Source: Planctomycetota bacterium
GTDB taxonomy: Bacteria; Planctomycetota; Phycisphaerae; Phycisphaerales; Phycisphaeraceae
Direction: 5' to 3'
NCBI GenBank assembly: GCA_026386955.1
Contig: JAPLMQ010000301.1
Coordinates: forward strand, 1-38,816
Length of the DNA stretch: 38,816 nt
Part shown: piece after piece, positions 1-8,023 of the stretch
How the letters are laid out: every line of letters starts with the position of its first letter
Position numbering within the stretch: position 1 is the stretch's first letter
Translations under genes and position numbers: made by a program
The notes under the pieces: generated by a model
What the model saw: the letters and a program-made list of their open reading frames with translations, nothing else
Databases searched by the model: none
What the model was told of the DNA's origin: nothing

Positions 1-276
1 GAGGATGCGGCCGTCGGGCAGGAGCGTGCCCTCGCCCGAGGGCTGCGAGGTCGGCGGGACGTCGAAGAGCGAGGAAGGTCGCGGCGTCGGAGGCTTGGGC
101 CGCGCGGGCTCGGTGGCGGGCAGCTCCGCGGCGGGCTGGGCCGGCGCGGTGGTCGGGCCGGCGGTCTGCGCGCCGGGCTGCGTGCCAGTTTGCGCGGTCA
201 TGGCCGTCGGCCAGGCGGCCGGGAGCGCGAGGATCGCCGCGGTGGTCAGGGCACGTCGTTTGGCGGAGCGTCTCAT
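1..276 (-). CDS. N-terminal part of exported protein, probably T2SS secretin GspD
   Basis: Only the first 92 codons lie in the window; the gene runs off the left edge. The ATG at 276 is preceded by an AAAGGATG ribosome site. The protein opens with a basic stretch (MRRSAKRR), a hydrophobic segment of about 15 residues and an Ala-rich end (AMTA before QTG), which is a Sec signal peptide. A Pro/Ala/Thr-rich linker follows. It is the last visible gene of the T2SS operon, 82 bases after the GspM/C-like gene. The secretin is the only core outer-membrane part of the system not otherwise present, so GspD is the best guess. No secretin domain is visible here, so the call rests on context. Confidence 0.6.
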   Translation of the reverse strand, partial: MRRSAKRRALTTAAILALPAAWPTAMTAQTGTQPGAQTAGPTTAPAQPAAELPATEPARPKPPTPRPSSLFDVPPTSQPSGEGTLLPDGRIL

Positions 277-358
277 CGCGGGCATCCTTTTGCGTCGAAC
301 ATCAATCGTCAATCGTCAATCATCGGTCCACCGGCCCGGACTCGGGCAGGCGCCTGGC

Positions 359-1579
359 TCACTTGGAGAGTTCCTGGCTTCGCCGGGCCTTCATGCGCTC
401 GATCAGCGCCGCCTCGGCGGGCGACACCGCGGGCGCGCCCCCCGCCCCCGAAGCTTCGCCTGATTTCGACGCCCCGCCGGCCTCGGCCGAAGGGGGCCGC
501 GCCGCCGGGACCGCCATCTGCCCGTCGAGCCCCTCGCCCACGGCGATCATCCGCGAAGAGTCGCCCGACTCGATCCTCAACCCTTCGGGCTCGACGGCGA
601 TCACCTTCCCCGCGGCGGTGAAGTCGTCCGCGCGGACCTGGGCGGTGACGCCTTCGCGCGTGTTCTCGATGAACGCAACGCGCTCCTTGGCCTGCACGGC
701 GGTGCCCGTCAGCACATAGACCCCCATGGAGGCCGACGTCGCCGGGATCAGCGGAGTCGGAGCCGGCGCGGTCGCGGCAACCATCGTCGTCGGCCCTTCG
801 CTGCCTCCGCCTCCGCCCCGGCGGAAGATGTTCCGGCGATAGATCACGTCGTACGAGTCGCGCGACATCAGGATGGGCGGGCTCGCCCAAGCGCGCGCGG
901 GGGCCGTGGCGGCCGCGTTGCCCGGAGACGAGCCCGAGCCTGAAGACGACGGCGTCGACCCCCCGGCCGGCGCGGTGGTCGCGGAAACGGTGGAGACGTC
1001 GGCCCCGGGCGCGGCCTTCAGCGCCGTCGCGCCGCCCGTCCCCGCCTCCAGTTTCGCCGGCGTGTCCTCATACAGTGTGCTCACGCGGACCTGCATCGTC
1101 AGCTCGTCGGAGCCCTCGGTCCGGGCCGCGATCTGCAGCTCGCGCGGGCGCACCGGTTGCTTGGCCGACTCCACCCGATAAAGGAACCGCGACATCGCCC
1201 ACATCGACCCATCGGCCGCCGCCTGGTAGGTCAGCTCGTGCAACCCCTGCGCATCGGTGACCCGGTCGGGGCGGACCGACTGCATCGGGAGCGACGCGTC
1301 GCGCGACCACTCGAGCAGCGTGTTGAGCAGGCCCGCGCCCGTGTCGGACGCGCCCCGGCCCAGGCTCGCGGCCCGGAACTCCTTCCATTGCCGGGTCGCC
1401 TTCTGGCCCGCGGTGATCGTCTGCTGGCCGCGCGCCACCTGCGCTTCGAGCAGCGCCCGTTTGTCGGCCAGCGCGCTTCCGCTGTCGAGCAGCGGCTCGA
1501 TGACGAAAAGGTCGAGCGCCAGGAGCCCGACCAGGGCGCCGGCGACGATCATGATGGTGCGTTCGCGCTTCGATCGCAT
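359..1579 (-). CDS. T2SS inner-membrane protein: GspM/PilO-like half joined to GspC/PilP-like half
   Basis: This 406-residue protein has a short basic N-terminus and one membrane helix (about residues 8-30). A coiled-coil-like segment (35-70) and a PilO/GspM-like ferredoxin-type region (about 75-172) follow. After a Ser/Gly/Ala linker (175-235) comes the motif YRRNIF (247-252), typical of the start of the GspC homology region and PilP, then a small beta-rich domain (about 286-350, starting GVYVLTGTAVQ). GspM bridges GspL in the inner membrane, and GspC/PilP contacts the secretin, so one chain could do both jobs. No separate gspC or gspM is seen in the visible operon. The start is seven bases after the GspL-like stop. 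The fold assignments are by pattern, not by search. Confidence 0.75.
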   Translation of the reverse strand: MRSKRERTIMIVAGALVGLLALDLFVIEPLLDSGSALADKRALLEAQVARGQQTITAGQKATRQWKEFRAASLGRGASDTGAGLLNTLLEWSRDASLPMQSVRPDRVTDAQGLHELTYQAAADGSMWAMSRFLYRVESAKQPVRPRELQIAARTEGSDELTMQVRVSTLYEDTPAKLEAGTGGATALKAAPGADVSTVSATTAPAGGSTPSSSGSGSSPGNAAATAPARAWASPPILMSRDSYDVIYRRNIFRRGGGGGSEGPTTMVAATAPAPTPLIPATSASMGVYVLTGTAVQAKERVAFIENTREGVTAQVRADDFTAAGKVIAVEPEGLRIESGDSSRMIAVGEGLDGQMAVPAARPPSAEAGGASKSGEASGAGGAPAVSPAEAALIERMKARRSQELSK

Positions 1580-1586
1580 CGGACGG

Positions 1587-3020
1587 CTACTCCTGGCCCA
1601 CGTAGGCGAACGTCACGGCGAACGAGACCGCTCGCCCGGTCTTGTCGACCTGGTGCAGGTCGACCGGGCGGACATTGGTGAACCGCTTCGACGCCCGCAG
1701 GCGGTCGATCAGGTCGGCCGCGGCCTTCTCCGACTGGGCCTTGCCCGCGAGCGTTCCCGTCATGTCGTCGCGCAACGAGAGGCTCGTCGCCCAGACGTTG
1801 CCCGAGGTGGGGAACGCGAGGGTGACGGCGCGGAGGCAGTCGAGCAGGCGCGGGCGGTGGTCGAACCAACCGCGGGCGAGCGTGGTCTTGTCGATGCTGG
1901 CCCGGGCGGCGGCGAGGTCGCCCTTCATGTCGTCGAGCTGGGCCTGCAGGCGGTTGATCTCGTATTGCTGCCAGAAACGGTCCCCGAAGAGGTAGAGGAC
2001 GAAGGCCAGGAGCGCGACGGCGAGCGCGATCGCCGCGACGCGCGGGCGGGTGAACCGGCGCGGAGGCGCGACGGCCAGCCGGGAGTGGAGGAAGTCGATC
2101 CCCGTGCACGATGCGCTGGGGGGAGAGACCGCTCCCGCCGCCAGCGCCGCCGCGGCGGCGCTTCCGGCGCCCGCGGTGCTTGACACCTTCCCATCGACCG
2201 GGAGGCCCGCGACGCCGGGGTCGACCCGCATCTCCATCCCGAGGCGACGGGCGAGATCGGTGAGTGAAGCGGCCTCGACCGCGGCGTCGTTCCAGACCAG
2301 CAACGTGCCCGGGGCCGTCGAAGCGGAGGTCGCCGCGACCGCCGCCGCCAGGACGCGCCTGATCTCGCCTTCGAGGGCCGGGCCCGTGCCGGCGCTCAGC
2401 CGCTCGAGCGCGACGACCGTGCCGCGGGACCGCACGGCGAGCTCCGCCCCGTCGGCTGCCAGGTGAAGCAGCGCCGCGCCACCCGCGAGCGAAGGCGAGC
2501 CCGCCCGCGGGGCCACATCCGCCTCGGCCAGCGCCAGCGTCGTGGCCGTCACGCGCTCGACGGCCAGCCCCGCCCCCGCCATCGCCGCGACCAGCCGGCT
2601 CAGCCGCTCGCGCGGGGTGGCGGCGAGGAGGACGCTCGACTTGGCGTCGGCGGCGGTCGAGCCGGCGAAGTCCAAAGCCCATTCGCTCGCCTCGCCGGGG
2701 TACTCGCGCTCCGCGGCGAGGCGCAGCACGCCCCCCACCGCCGCGGCCGGCGTGGGCGGAAGCGTCCGCGCCCGGATCAGCACCCATCGCCCCGGCAGGC
2801 CGACGACCGCACGCTTGGCGGTGAACCCTCGCTCCTTGAGGAACGCGCCAAGCTTCGCGCCCAGTTCCGCGGGCCGGTCCCACCCCGCGTCGGCGGGCAG
2901 CTCGAACCGGGCCGCGAGGGCGACGCGTCGCTCGCCGCGCGAAGCGTGGACCTCCGCGACGGCGATCGCGCGCTCCTCCACCGCCAGGCCGAGCATGCGT
3001 CGTGAATCCCTGCCGAGCAT
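1587..3020 (-). CDS. gspL: T2SS assembly protein GspL-like (PilM-PilN type fusion)
   Basis: The protein has 477 residues. The N-terminal two thirds (1-300) resemble the actin-like PilM/GspL cytoplasmic domain, with a start of MLGLAVEERAIAVAEV type and a GLPGRWV strand near 74-80. A PilN-like IDFLHSR motif (308-314) comes before one membrane helix (about 327-346), a coiled coil (350-380) and a small ferredoxin-like periplasmic domain (395-475). GspL recruits the GspE ATPase to the inner-membrane platform. The ATG at 3020 overlaps the GspK stop as TGATG, so translation is probably coupled. A longer in-frame reading upstream exists only inside gspK and was not used. Confidence 0.85.
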   Translation of the reverse strand: MLGRDSRRMLGLAVEERAIAVAEVHASRGERRVALAARFELPADAGWDRPAELGAKLGAFLKERGFTAKRAVVGLPGRWVLIRARTLPPTPAAAVGGVLRLAAEREYPGEASEWALDFAGSTAADAKSSVLLAATPRERLSRLVAAMAGAGLAVERVTATTLALAEADVAPRAGSPSLAGGAALLHLAADGAELAVRSRGTVVALERLSAGTGPALEGEIRRVLAAAVAATSASTAPGTLLVWNDAAVEAASLTDLARRLGMEMRVDPGVAGLPVDGKVSSTAGAGSAAAAALAAGAVSPPSASCTGIDFLHSRLAVAPPRRFTRPRVAAIALAVALLAFVLYLFGDRFWQQYEINRLQAQLDDMKGDLAAARASIDKTTLARGWFDHRPRLLDCLRAVTLAFPTSGNVWATSLSLRDDMTGTLAGKAQSEKAAADLIDRLRASKRFTNVRPVDLHQVDKTGRAVSFAVTFAYVGQE

Positions 3021-4489
3021 CAGCGTGCACCCGTCGAGTTGGAGGAGAGCCCTGTTCCCAGCCCCGTGCCCTGTCCGCGCCCCGTGCTGGAGGAGATCGG
3101 CCGGCCGGCCCGCAGGTCCGTGAGAATCTGCGGGTCGAGCGGCCAGCCCAGCGCGGAGAGGTCGCGGTAGTACATCACGCGCGGCGGATTGTCGCGCCGC
3201 CCGTAGATCACCGCCTGGCATCGCTTGAACGACCGGCCGGTCGCGTCGACGGCGACGATGTCGGCCGAGCAAGTGTACGAGTGGAAGGTCACCACGTCGC
3301 TGATGGCGCTCGCCTTCTCGCGTGGGAGGATTCGGACGAGGTCGGCCAGCCCGGTCATCCCGGTCGAGCCCAAGCGTGCGGAGATGATCGACTGCACGTC
3401 GCCGTCGGTCAGCAAGGGGAGGCTCGCGAGCACCTCGCGCGGGGCGGTGTTGAGGTTGACCAGGCCGAGCCGGTCGCGGGCGTTGCTGGTGGTCAGGCGG
3501 TCGGCGACGGCCTGGAACTCGGTGGGTCTCATGCCGGTGACGAAGTAGAAGTCGACCACGTTGCGGATTTGGTCCGAGCTATCCGCCCGACGGATCATCA
3601 CCGCCGCCACGCGATCGCTCGACATCCCGCTCAGCAGCGCGGTGCGAAGCTGGCCCGGGCTCGCGAAGATGCTCACGCGCCGCCGCCCGGTGGAGTCGAC
3701 GTTCGGCTCGGTGCTGTAGGCCGTGACGTAGGCGGCGAGCCCGCGGTCGACGGAGCCCAGGGTGGACGAGGGTGTGAGCGAGTTGGAGCCGAGCGGGCCG
3801 GAGGTCGCCGAGGAGGACTCGCCCACGTCGGTCCCGTCCGCGTAGGCGTCGGCGTCGTCGAGCACGCCATTGTGGTTGAGGTCCGTGCCGTAGAGCAGGT
3901 CGGGCGTCACGTCCTTGACGAGCAGGAGCTCCTCGACGGTCTCGAAGCGGTCGCCCTTGGCGCGGTAGGACGAAGGAAGCGATTGATAGTACGAGCTCTT
4001 GGCCCCGCCGGAGCTGGCGGTGTCGCCCGCGGTGCGCCAGTCGACGATTGCGGCGGCGATCGCCGGGGTCATGCGCGGCAGGCGCGAGAGCGTGCCGGCG
4101 CCGGCGCCGGTACCGGTGCCGTTGATGTTGATCCGCCCCGATTCATCGGTGAGGCCGAACTTCACGGCCGTGGGGTCGGCCGAGTCGTGCTTGATGATCC
4201 AGAAATAGCCGCCGCCCACCGGCGCCGCCTCGACCAGCAGCGCCCCGTCCTCCGGCACCAGCCCCGCGTTGGAGCGGACGCTGGCCTTGACGTACTCCAG
4301 CGCACCCCGCATCGCCGCGTCGGCCTGGAGCTGCGCGAGGTGGTTCGCCGAGGCGAAGGCCTCCGCCCGCGTCGAGCGGGCCAGCAGGAGCACCATGCTG
4401 GTGAGCACGATCACGACGCCCAGCGTGAGGATCAGCGCGCTCCCGCGCCGGCTGCGCCCGCAACGATCGCGGTTGGGTCGGCTCATCAT
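3020..4489 (-). CDS. gspK: T2SS minor pseudopilin GspK
   Basis: This 489-residue protein begins with a basic leader ending RSRRG and then SALILTLGVVIVLTS. It therefore lacks the Glu at +5 found in other pseudopilins, a known mark of GspK. Family motifs include DESGRININ and NLNTAPREVLASLP. Between them (about 205-220) is an EF-hand-like loop, DLNHNGVLDDAD, which fits a calcium site. GspK caps the pseudopilus tip with GspI and GspJ. Two ATG codons sit side by side; the first makes an ATGA overlap with the gspJ stop and the second (4486) a TGATG. A Gly/Ser/Thr tail (last 25 residues) is unusual. It is longer than the typical 320-380 residues because of internal loops. Confidence 0.9.
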   Translation of the reverse strand: MMSRPNRDRCGRSRRGSALILTLGVVIVLTSMVLLLARSTRAEAFASANHLAQLQADAAMRGALEYVKASVRSNAGLVPEDGALLVEAAPVGGGYFWIIKHDSADPTAVKFGLTDESGRININGTGTGAGAGTLSRLPRMTPAIAAAIVDWRTAGDTASSGGAKSSYYQSLPSSYRAKGDRFETVEELLLVKDVTPDLLYGTDLNHNGVLDDADAYADGTDVGESSSATSGPLGSNSLTPSSTLGSVDRGLAAYVTAYSTEPNVDSTGRRRVSIFASPGQLRTALLSGMSSDRVAAVMIRRADSSDQIRNVVDFYFVTGMRPTEFQAVADRLTTSNARDRLGLVNLNTAPREVLASLPLLTDGDVQSIISARLGSTGMTGLADLVRILPREKASAISDVVTFHSYTCSADIVAVDATGRSFKRCQAVIYGRRDNPPRVMYYRDLSALGWPLDPQILTDLRAGRPISSSTGRGQGTGLGTGLSSNSTGAR

Positions 4490-5280
4490 TGCCCCGTCTC
4501 CGTCGCAAGCTCGGCGCAGGGCAGGCTGAAGACGCGCGTGAGGACGACCGGGCTCGCCCCCGCGTCGGCGTCGGCGGGGTCGACCGCCAACGTCACCTCC
4601 ACCGCGAGCGGGAGCACGTTGACCTGCGCGGTGGAGTCCCAAACGTCGCCCCAGTTCGTGCCGTCGTAATAGCGCAGGTTGAAGGATCGCACCCCGCGGC
4701 AGATCACCTGGTCGTAGGGCGTGTCGGCGACGGTGGCGAGCTGCCGGCGGTTCTCCCGGCGAACCAGGACGTAAGAGTCGCCGGCGACCGCGGCCGGGGG
4801 GAGCACGGCCCCGGTGGCGTCGCGCCCGGAGGCGGCCGTCCCGTTGCTGCCGTTGTTGCCCGAGGCCGAGCCGGAGCTTGTCGCGCCCGCGGGCGCGGTC
4901 TGGAGTTCCGACGCCCTCACCAGCATGAGGGTCACCTGCACGATGTCGCCCACGCCGGCCGCGGGGCGCAGCGGCCCGGCGGCGCAGGAGAAGAGCACGC
5001 TGTCGCCGCTGCGGCCGGCCTCGAGCGTCGCGTCGGTGGCGATGAACGGGCCCTGCAGGATGCCCGTCGGGCGCGCGGCCGTGCGCAGGTCGCGCCCGAC
5101 GGCCTCCATCGCCAGCCTCGCGGCCCGGGCCGTGTCGAGCCCCTCGGTCGCGGAGCGGCGGGCCCGGAAGGCGATGTGCATGGCCGCGCCCAGCGACGCC
5201 GCGAGCAGCGCCACGATCGCCGCGGCGACCAGCACCTCGAGCAGCGTGAATCCGGATTGTCGCGGCCGCGGACGGGGCAT
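4486..5280 (-). CDS. gspJ: T2SS minor pseudopilin GspJ
   Basis: With the chosen ATG the protein has 264 residues and a ten-residue basic leader, MPRPRPRQSG, followed by FTLLEVLVAAAIVALLAA. This is a standard prepilin peptidase site with Glu at +5. The rest is beta-rich with a Ser/Gly/Asn-rich insert near residues 145-165. An in-frame ATG at 5322 would add 14 residues; neither start has a strong ribosome site, and the shorter leader is more typical. GspJ works in the GspI-J-K tip complex. The stop overlaps the gspK start. Subtype is assigned mostly from length and position between gspI and gspK. Confidence 0.82.
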   Translation of the reverse strand: MPRPRPRQSGFTLLEVLVAAAIVALLAASLGAAMHIAFRARRSATEGLDTARAARLAMEAVGRDLRTAARPTGILQGPFIATDATLEAGRSGDSVLFSCAAGPLRPAAGVGDIVQVTLMLVRASELQTAPAGATSSGSASGNNGSNGTAASGRDATGAVLPPAAVAGDSYVLVRRENRRQLATVADTPYDQVICRGVRSFNLRYYDGTNWGDVWDSTAQVNVLPLAVEVTLAVDPADADAGASPVVLTRVFSLPCAELATETGQ

Positions 5281-5333
5281 GCTTGGAACCTGTGACGAAG
5301 GAGAGACCTGAAGAACCTGCATCAAAAGACGAC

Positions 5334-5807
5334 CTACAGACCCGTGGCGGTGGAGGAACTGGGATCGACCAGCGTGGTGACCACGACCGAATGCTCGTGC
5401 CGGGCGGCGGTCCACGTGACCTCGACCGTCAACTCGTTCATGGTCGAGACGCTCCAGGGCGCGACGACGGCGCTCCAACGGAAGACCGTCCCGCCTGCCG
5501 TCGCCGACGAGCCCGTCGCCGCGGGGTCGTTCGTGAACTCACCGCTGAACGGGCCGGTCTGCCACTGCCCGGTCGCGGCGAGCTCCTCGAGCTTGCCGCT
5601 GGCGAGCGTGGCCGCCTGGCCCCGGAGGCGCGCGTCCTGCCCGAGGCGAAGGGCGAGCGAGAGCCCGTTCATCGCCACGGGGAGGACGATCGCCATGACG
5701 ATCAGGGCCGCGAGGGCCTCGACGAGTGTGAAGGCCCGGCGGCGCCGGTGGGGCCGATGGGTCGCGCGTCGTGCCGTCGAAGCTGTGTGATCACGCCCGA
5801 GCCTCAT
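5334..5807 (-). CDS. gspI: T2SS minor pseudopilin GspI
   Basis: The protein has 157 residues. A very basic 25-residue leader ends RRRRA and is followed by FTLVEALAALIVMAIVLPVAMNG, a pseudopilin helix with Glu at +5. The residue before the cleavage point is Ala rather than the usual Gly, which prepilin peptidases are known to tolerate less well. The VEALAAL and MN signature after the leader, the short length and the place after gspH match GspI, the tip-complex organiser. The ATG overlaps the gspH stop (ATGA), which decides the start. Confidence 0.83.
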   Translation of the reverse strand: MRLGRDHTASTARRATHRPHRRRRAFTLVEALAALIVMAIVLPVAMNGLSLALRLGQDARLRGQAATLASGKLEELAATGQWQTGPFSGEFTNDPAATGSSATAGGTVFRWSAVVAPWSVSTMNELTVEVTWTAARHEHSVVVTTLVDPSSSTATGL

Positions 5808-6358
5808 CGCGCCACCCCCACGCCGTCGGCCGCGATGCGGTACGGCTCGGAGAGCGAGGCGCAGCCGATCAATGTGCCCTGGCTCTCGCCGTCGGTGATG
5901 CGCCATTGGGCGACGTCGTGCCCGCCGTCGGGGTCGAACTGCACATAACCGCGCGCCATCGCCGTGGGGGAGTCGACCCATTCGATGGTCGTGGAGAGGG
6001 GCATGTCGAACTTCCGGCCGAACTCGTTGGCGACCGCCTCGTACGACCCCGCCTGCCGCGCGGTCAGGTGGTACGACCCACCCTGCGCGTCGACGACCAG
6101 CCGGTGTGGCCAGGCGGTCTGCGTGGCCCGTTCCTGGGCGTACTGGATCACCGCGAGCATCTGCCCCGCGGCGTCGGTGGTCCGCCGCCCGCGCGTGAAG
6201 CGCCCGAGCGAGGGGGTGATCGCCGCGGCCATCAGCGCCAGCACCGCCAGCACGAGGATCAGCTCGAACAGGGTGAAGCCGCGACGGCGCGCGCTCGCCG
6301 CAGCGCCCGGACGGAGGCGGGGCGAAGCGTCACTTGCCGGTCCAGTTGGAGATGTCAT
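5804..6358 (-). CDS. gspH: T2SS minor pseudopilin GspH
   Basis: This 184-residue protein has a long 27-residue leader ending ARRRG, then FTLFELILVLAVLALMAAAI, with Glu at +5. Downstream is a beta-rich GspH/FimT-like region (for example QYAQERATQTAWPHRLVVD). GspH links the major pseudopilin shaft to the tip complex. The ATG lies 29 bases inside gspG; it is the only ATG that keeps the basic leader, but a downstream non-ATG start cannot be ruled out. The gene sits in the standard order G-H-I-J-K. Confidence 0.82.
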   Translation of the reverse strand: MTSPTGPASDASPRLRPGAAASARRRGFTLFELILVLAVLALMAAAITPSLGRFTRGRRTTDAAGQMLAVIQYAQERATQTAWPHRLVVDAQGGSYHLTARQAGSYEAVANEFGRKFDMPLSTTIEWVDSPTAMARGYVQFDPDGGHDVAQWRITDGESQGTLIGCASLSEPYRIAADGVGVAR

Positions 6359-6794
6359 CCGTGTCCCCTTCCTGACCGTTGGGGCCGTTGGAGCTCAGGT
6401 CGTACCCGTCGGTGTTGTGCTGCCCGGGCTGGCGGTAGATGTAGGCGTTGCCCCAGGGGTCGTTGGGGAGCGTGCGCTTGAGATACGGGCCCTTCCACGC
6501 GGGCAGGTTGGCGGGCTGCTCGACCAGCGCCCTCAGGCCTTCCTGCGTCGTGGGGTAGCGCCCGGTGTCGACCTCGAAGAGGTCGATCGCCGTGTCGAGG
6601 CTGGCGATGTCGGTGGTGGCGGCGGTGATGCGCGATTGCTCGGAGCGCTTGGTGAAGCGCGGGAGGATCACCGCCGCGAGGACCGCGAGGATCACCAGCA
6701 CCAGCAGCAGCTCGACCAGCGTGAAGCCGGCGCGGGCCTGCGAAGGACGGGCGACCGGGCGCGCGAACGAACGAATAGACGAGCGGGTCGTCAT
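6330..6794 (-). CDS. gspG: T2SS major pseudopilin GspG
   Basis: The 154-residue product forms the shaft of the pseudopilus. A 23-residue leader ends ARAG and is followed by FTLVELLLVLVILAVLAAVI. The C-terminal half carries the conserved GspG features: GRYPTTQEGLRAL, a PNDPWGNAYIY strand and the calcium-binding end with DLSSNGPNGQEG and DDISNW. All expected elements are present at normal length. The ATG overlaps the gspF stop by four bases (ATGA). Confidence 0.96.
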   Translation of the reverse strand: MTTRSSIRSFARPVARPSQARAGFTLVELLLVLVILAVLAAVILPRFTKRSEQSRITAATTDIASLDTAIDLFEVDTGRYPTTQEGLRALVEQPANLPAWKGPYLKRTLPNDPWGNAYIYRQPGQHNTDGYDLSSNGPNGQEGDTDDISNWTGK

Positions 6795-8017
6795 TTGTAC
6801 ATGTCCTGAAGGGTGTAGATCGGCAGCAGCATGCCCACGACGATCGTGCCGATGAGCGCCGCCATCACAAACAACAGCGCCGGCTCCGCCAGCGCCACCA
6901 ACATCCGCAGCCTGCGGTCGAGTTCGCTCTCATAGACCATCGCCAGGCGGTTGAGCTCCTTGTCGAGCCGGCCCGACTCCTCCGCGACGGCGATCATCTC
7001 GATCACCGAAGGTGGGAAGAGCTGCTTGCACGACGAGAGGCTGCGCGAGAGCGTCGCCCCCTGCTTGACGTCCTGGATCGCCTGCCCCACCGCGTCGGCG
7101 AGGATCTGGTTGCCCAGCGCCTCCTGCGCGACGCGCAGGGCCGTCACCAGCGGGACGCCCGCGCCCAGGAGCGTCCCGAGCATGCGGGCGAAGCGCACCA
7201 ACGCGAAGCGGGCCAGCACGATGCCCAGCCCCGGGAGGCCCAGGGTGAAGCGCTCGAACCACCGGCTTCCGTAGTCGGTCGCGAGGAAGCGGCGGACGCC
7301 CAGGACGATGCCGATCACCGCCAGCACCACCAGCGGGCCGTAGCGCGTCGAGAGCCTGCTCGCCGCGACGATCACGCGCGTGAGCAGCGGGAGCGCGGCC
7401 CCGAAGTCCTCGAAGATCTTCGAGAAGGTCGGGATGAAGAAGATCATCAGGAAGACCAGCACCGCGGCCGCGAGGCAGGCGAGCACGATGGGGTAGACCA
7501 TCGCGGTCTTCACTCGCCCCTTGAGCTCGCTCTCGCGCCAGCGGAAGTCGGCGATCTGGTTGAGCACCAGGTCGAGGAAGCCGCCCAGCTCGCCGGCGCG
7601 GACCATGGCGACGTAGACCGCGGGGAAGGAGTTGCCCGCGCGGGCGAGCGCCTCGGCGAGCGGCTTGCCGGAGACGACGTCGTCGTGGATCGCCGTCCAG
7701 CGGGCCTTGGCGACGGGGTGCGTCGCCTCGCGCTGGAGGATCGAGAGCCCCCGGCTGAGCGGCACGCCGGCGGCGAGCAGGTTCGCCAGCTCGCGCGTGA
7801 AGGCCTCTACCTGGGCGGCGGGGACGCGCTGGCTGGCGCTCCACAGCCGATTGCCGTTGCCCGAGGCCGCGGCGGCCTGCTCCTCGCCCTCGATCGCCAC
7901 GGGCGAGAGCCCGCGCCCGGCGAGGGCGTCCAAGGCGGCGGCCCGGCTGTCGGCGGCGAGCGAGCCCCGCTGGAGCTTTCCCTGGGCGTCGAGCGCGTCG
8001 TAGGTGAAGTTGGCCAT
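6791..8017 (-). CDS. gspF: T2SS inner-membrane platform protein GspF
   Basis: The protein has 408 residues and starts MANFTYDALDAQGKLQRGSL, the usual GspF/PilC opening. It has two repeated T2SSF domains (about 70-195 and 270-400). Membrane helices are visible near 168-190, 222-240 and 375-403, the last ending LLPIYTLQDMYK. GspF couples the GspE ATPase to pseudopilus growth. It follows gspE after a six-base gap and overlaps gspG. Length and motifs are normal. Confidence 0.95.
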   Translation of the reverse strand: MANFTYDALDAQGKLQRGSLAADSRAAALDALAGRGLSPVAIEGEEQAAAASGNGNRLWSASQRVPAAQVEAFTRELANLLAAGVPLSRGLSILQREATHPVAKARWTAIHDDVVSGKPLAEALARAGNSFPAVYVAMVRAGELGGFLDLVLNQIADFRWRESELKGRVKTAMVYPIVLACLAAAVLVFLMIFFIPTFSKIFEDFGAALPLLTRVIVAASRLSTRYGPLVVLAVIGIVLGVRRFLATDYGSRWFERFTLGLPGLGIVLARFALVRFARMLGTLLGAGVPLVTALRVAQEALGNQILADAVGQAIQDVKQGATLSRSLSSCKQLFPPSVIEMIAVAEESGRLDKELNRLAMVYESELDRRLRMLVALAEPALLFVMAALIGTIVVGMLLPIYTLQDMYK

Positions 8018-8023
8018 GGTCGG

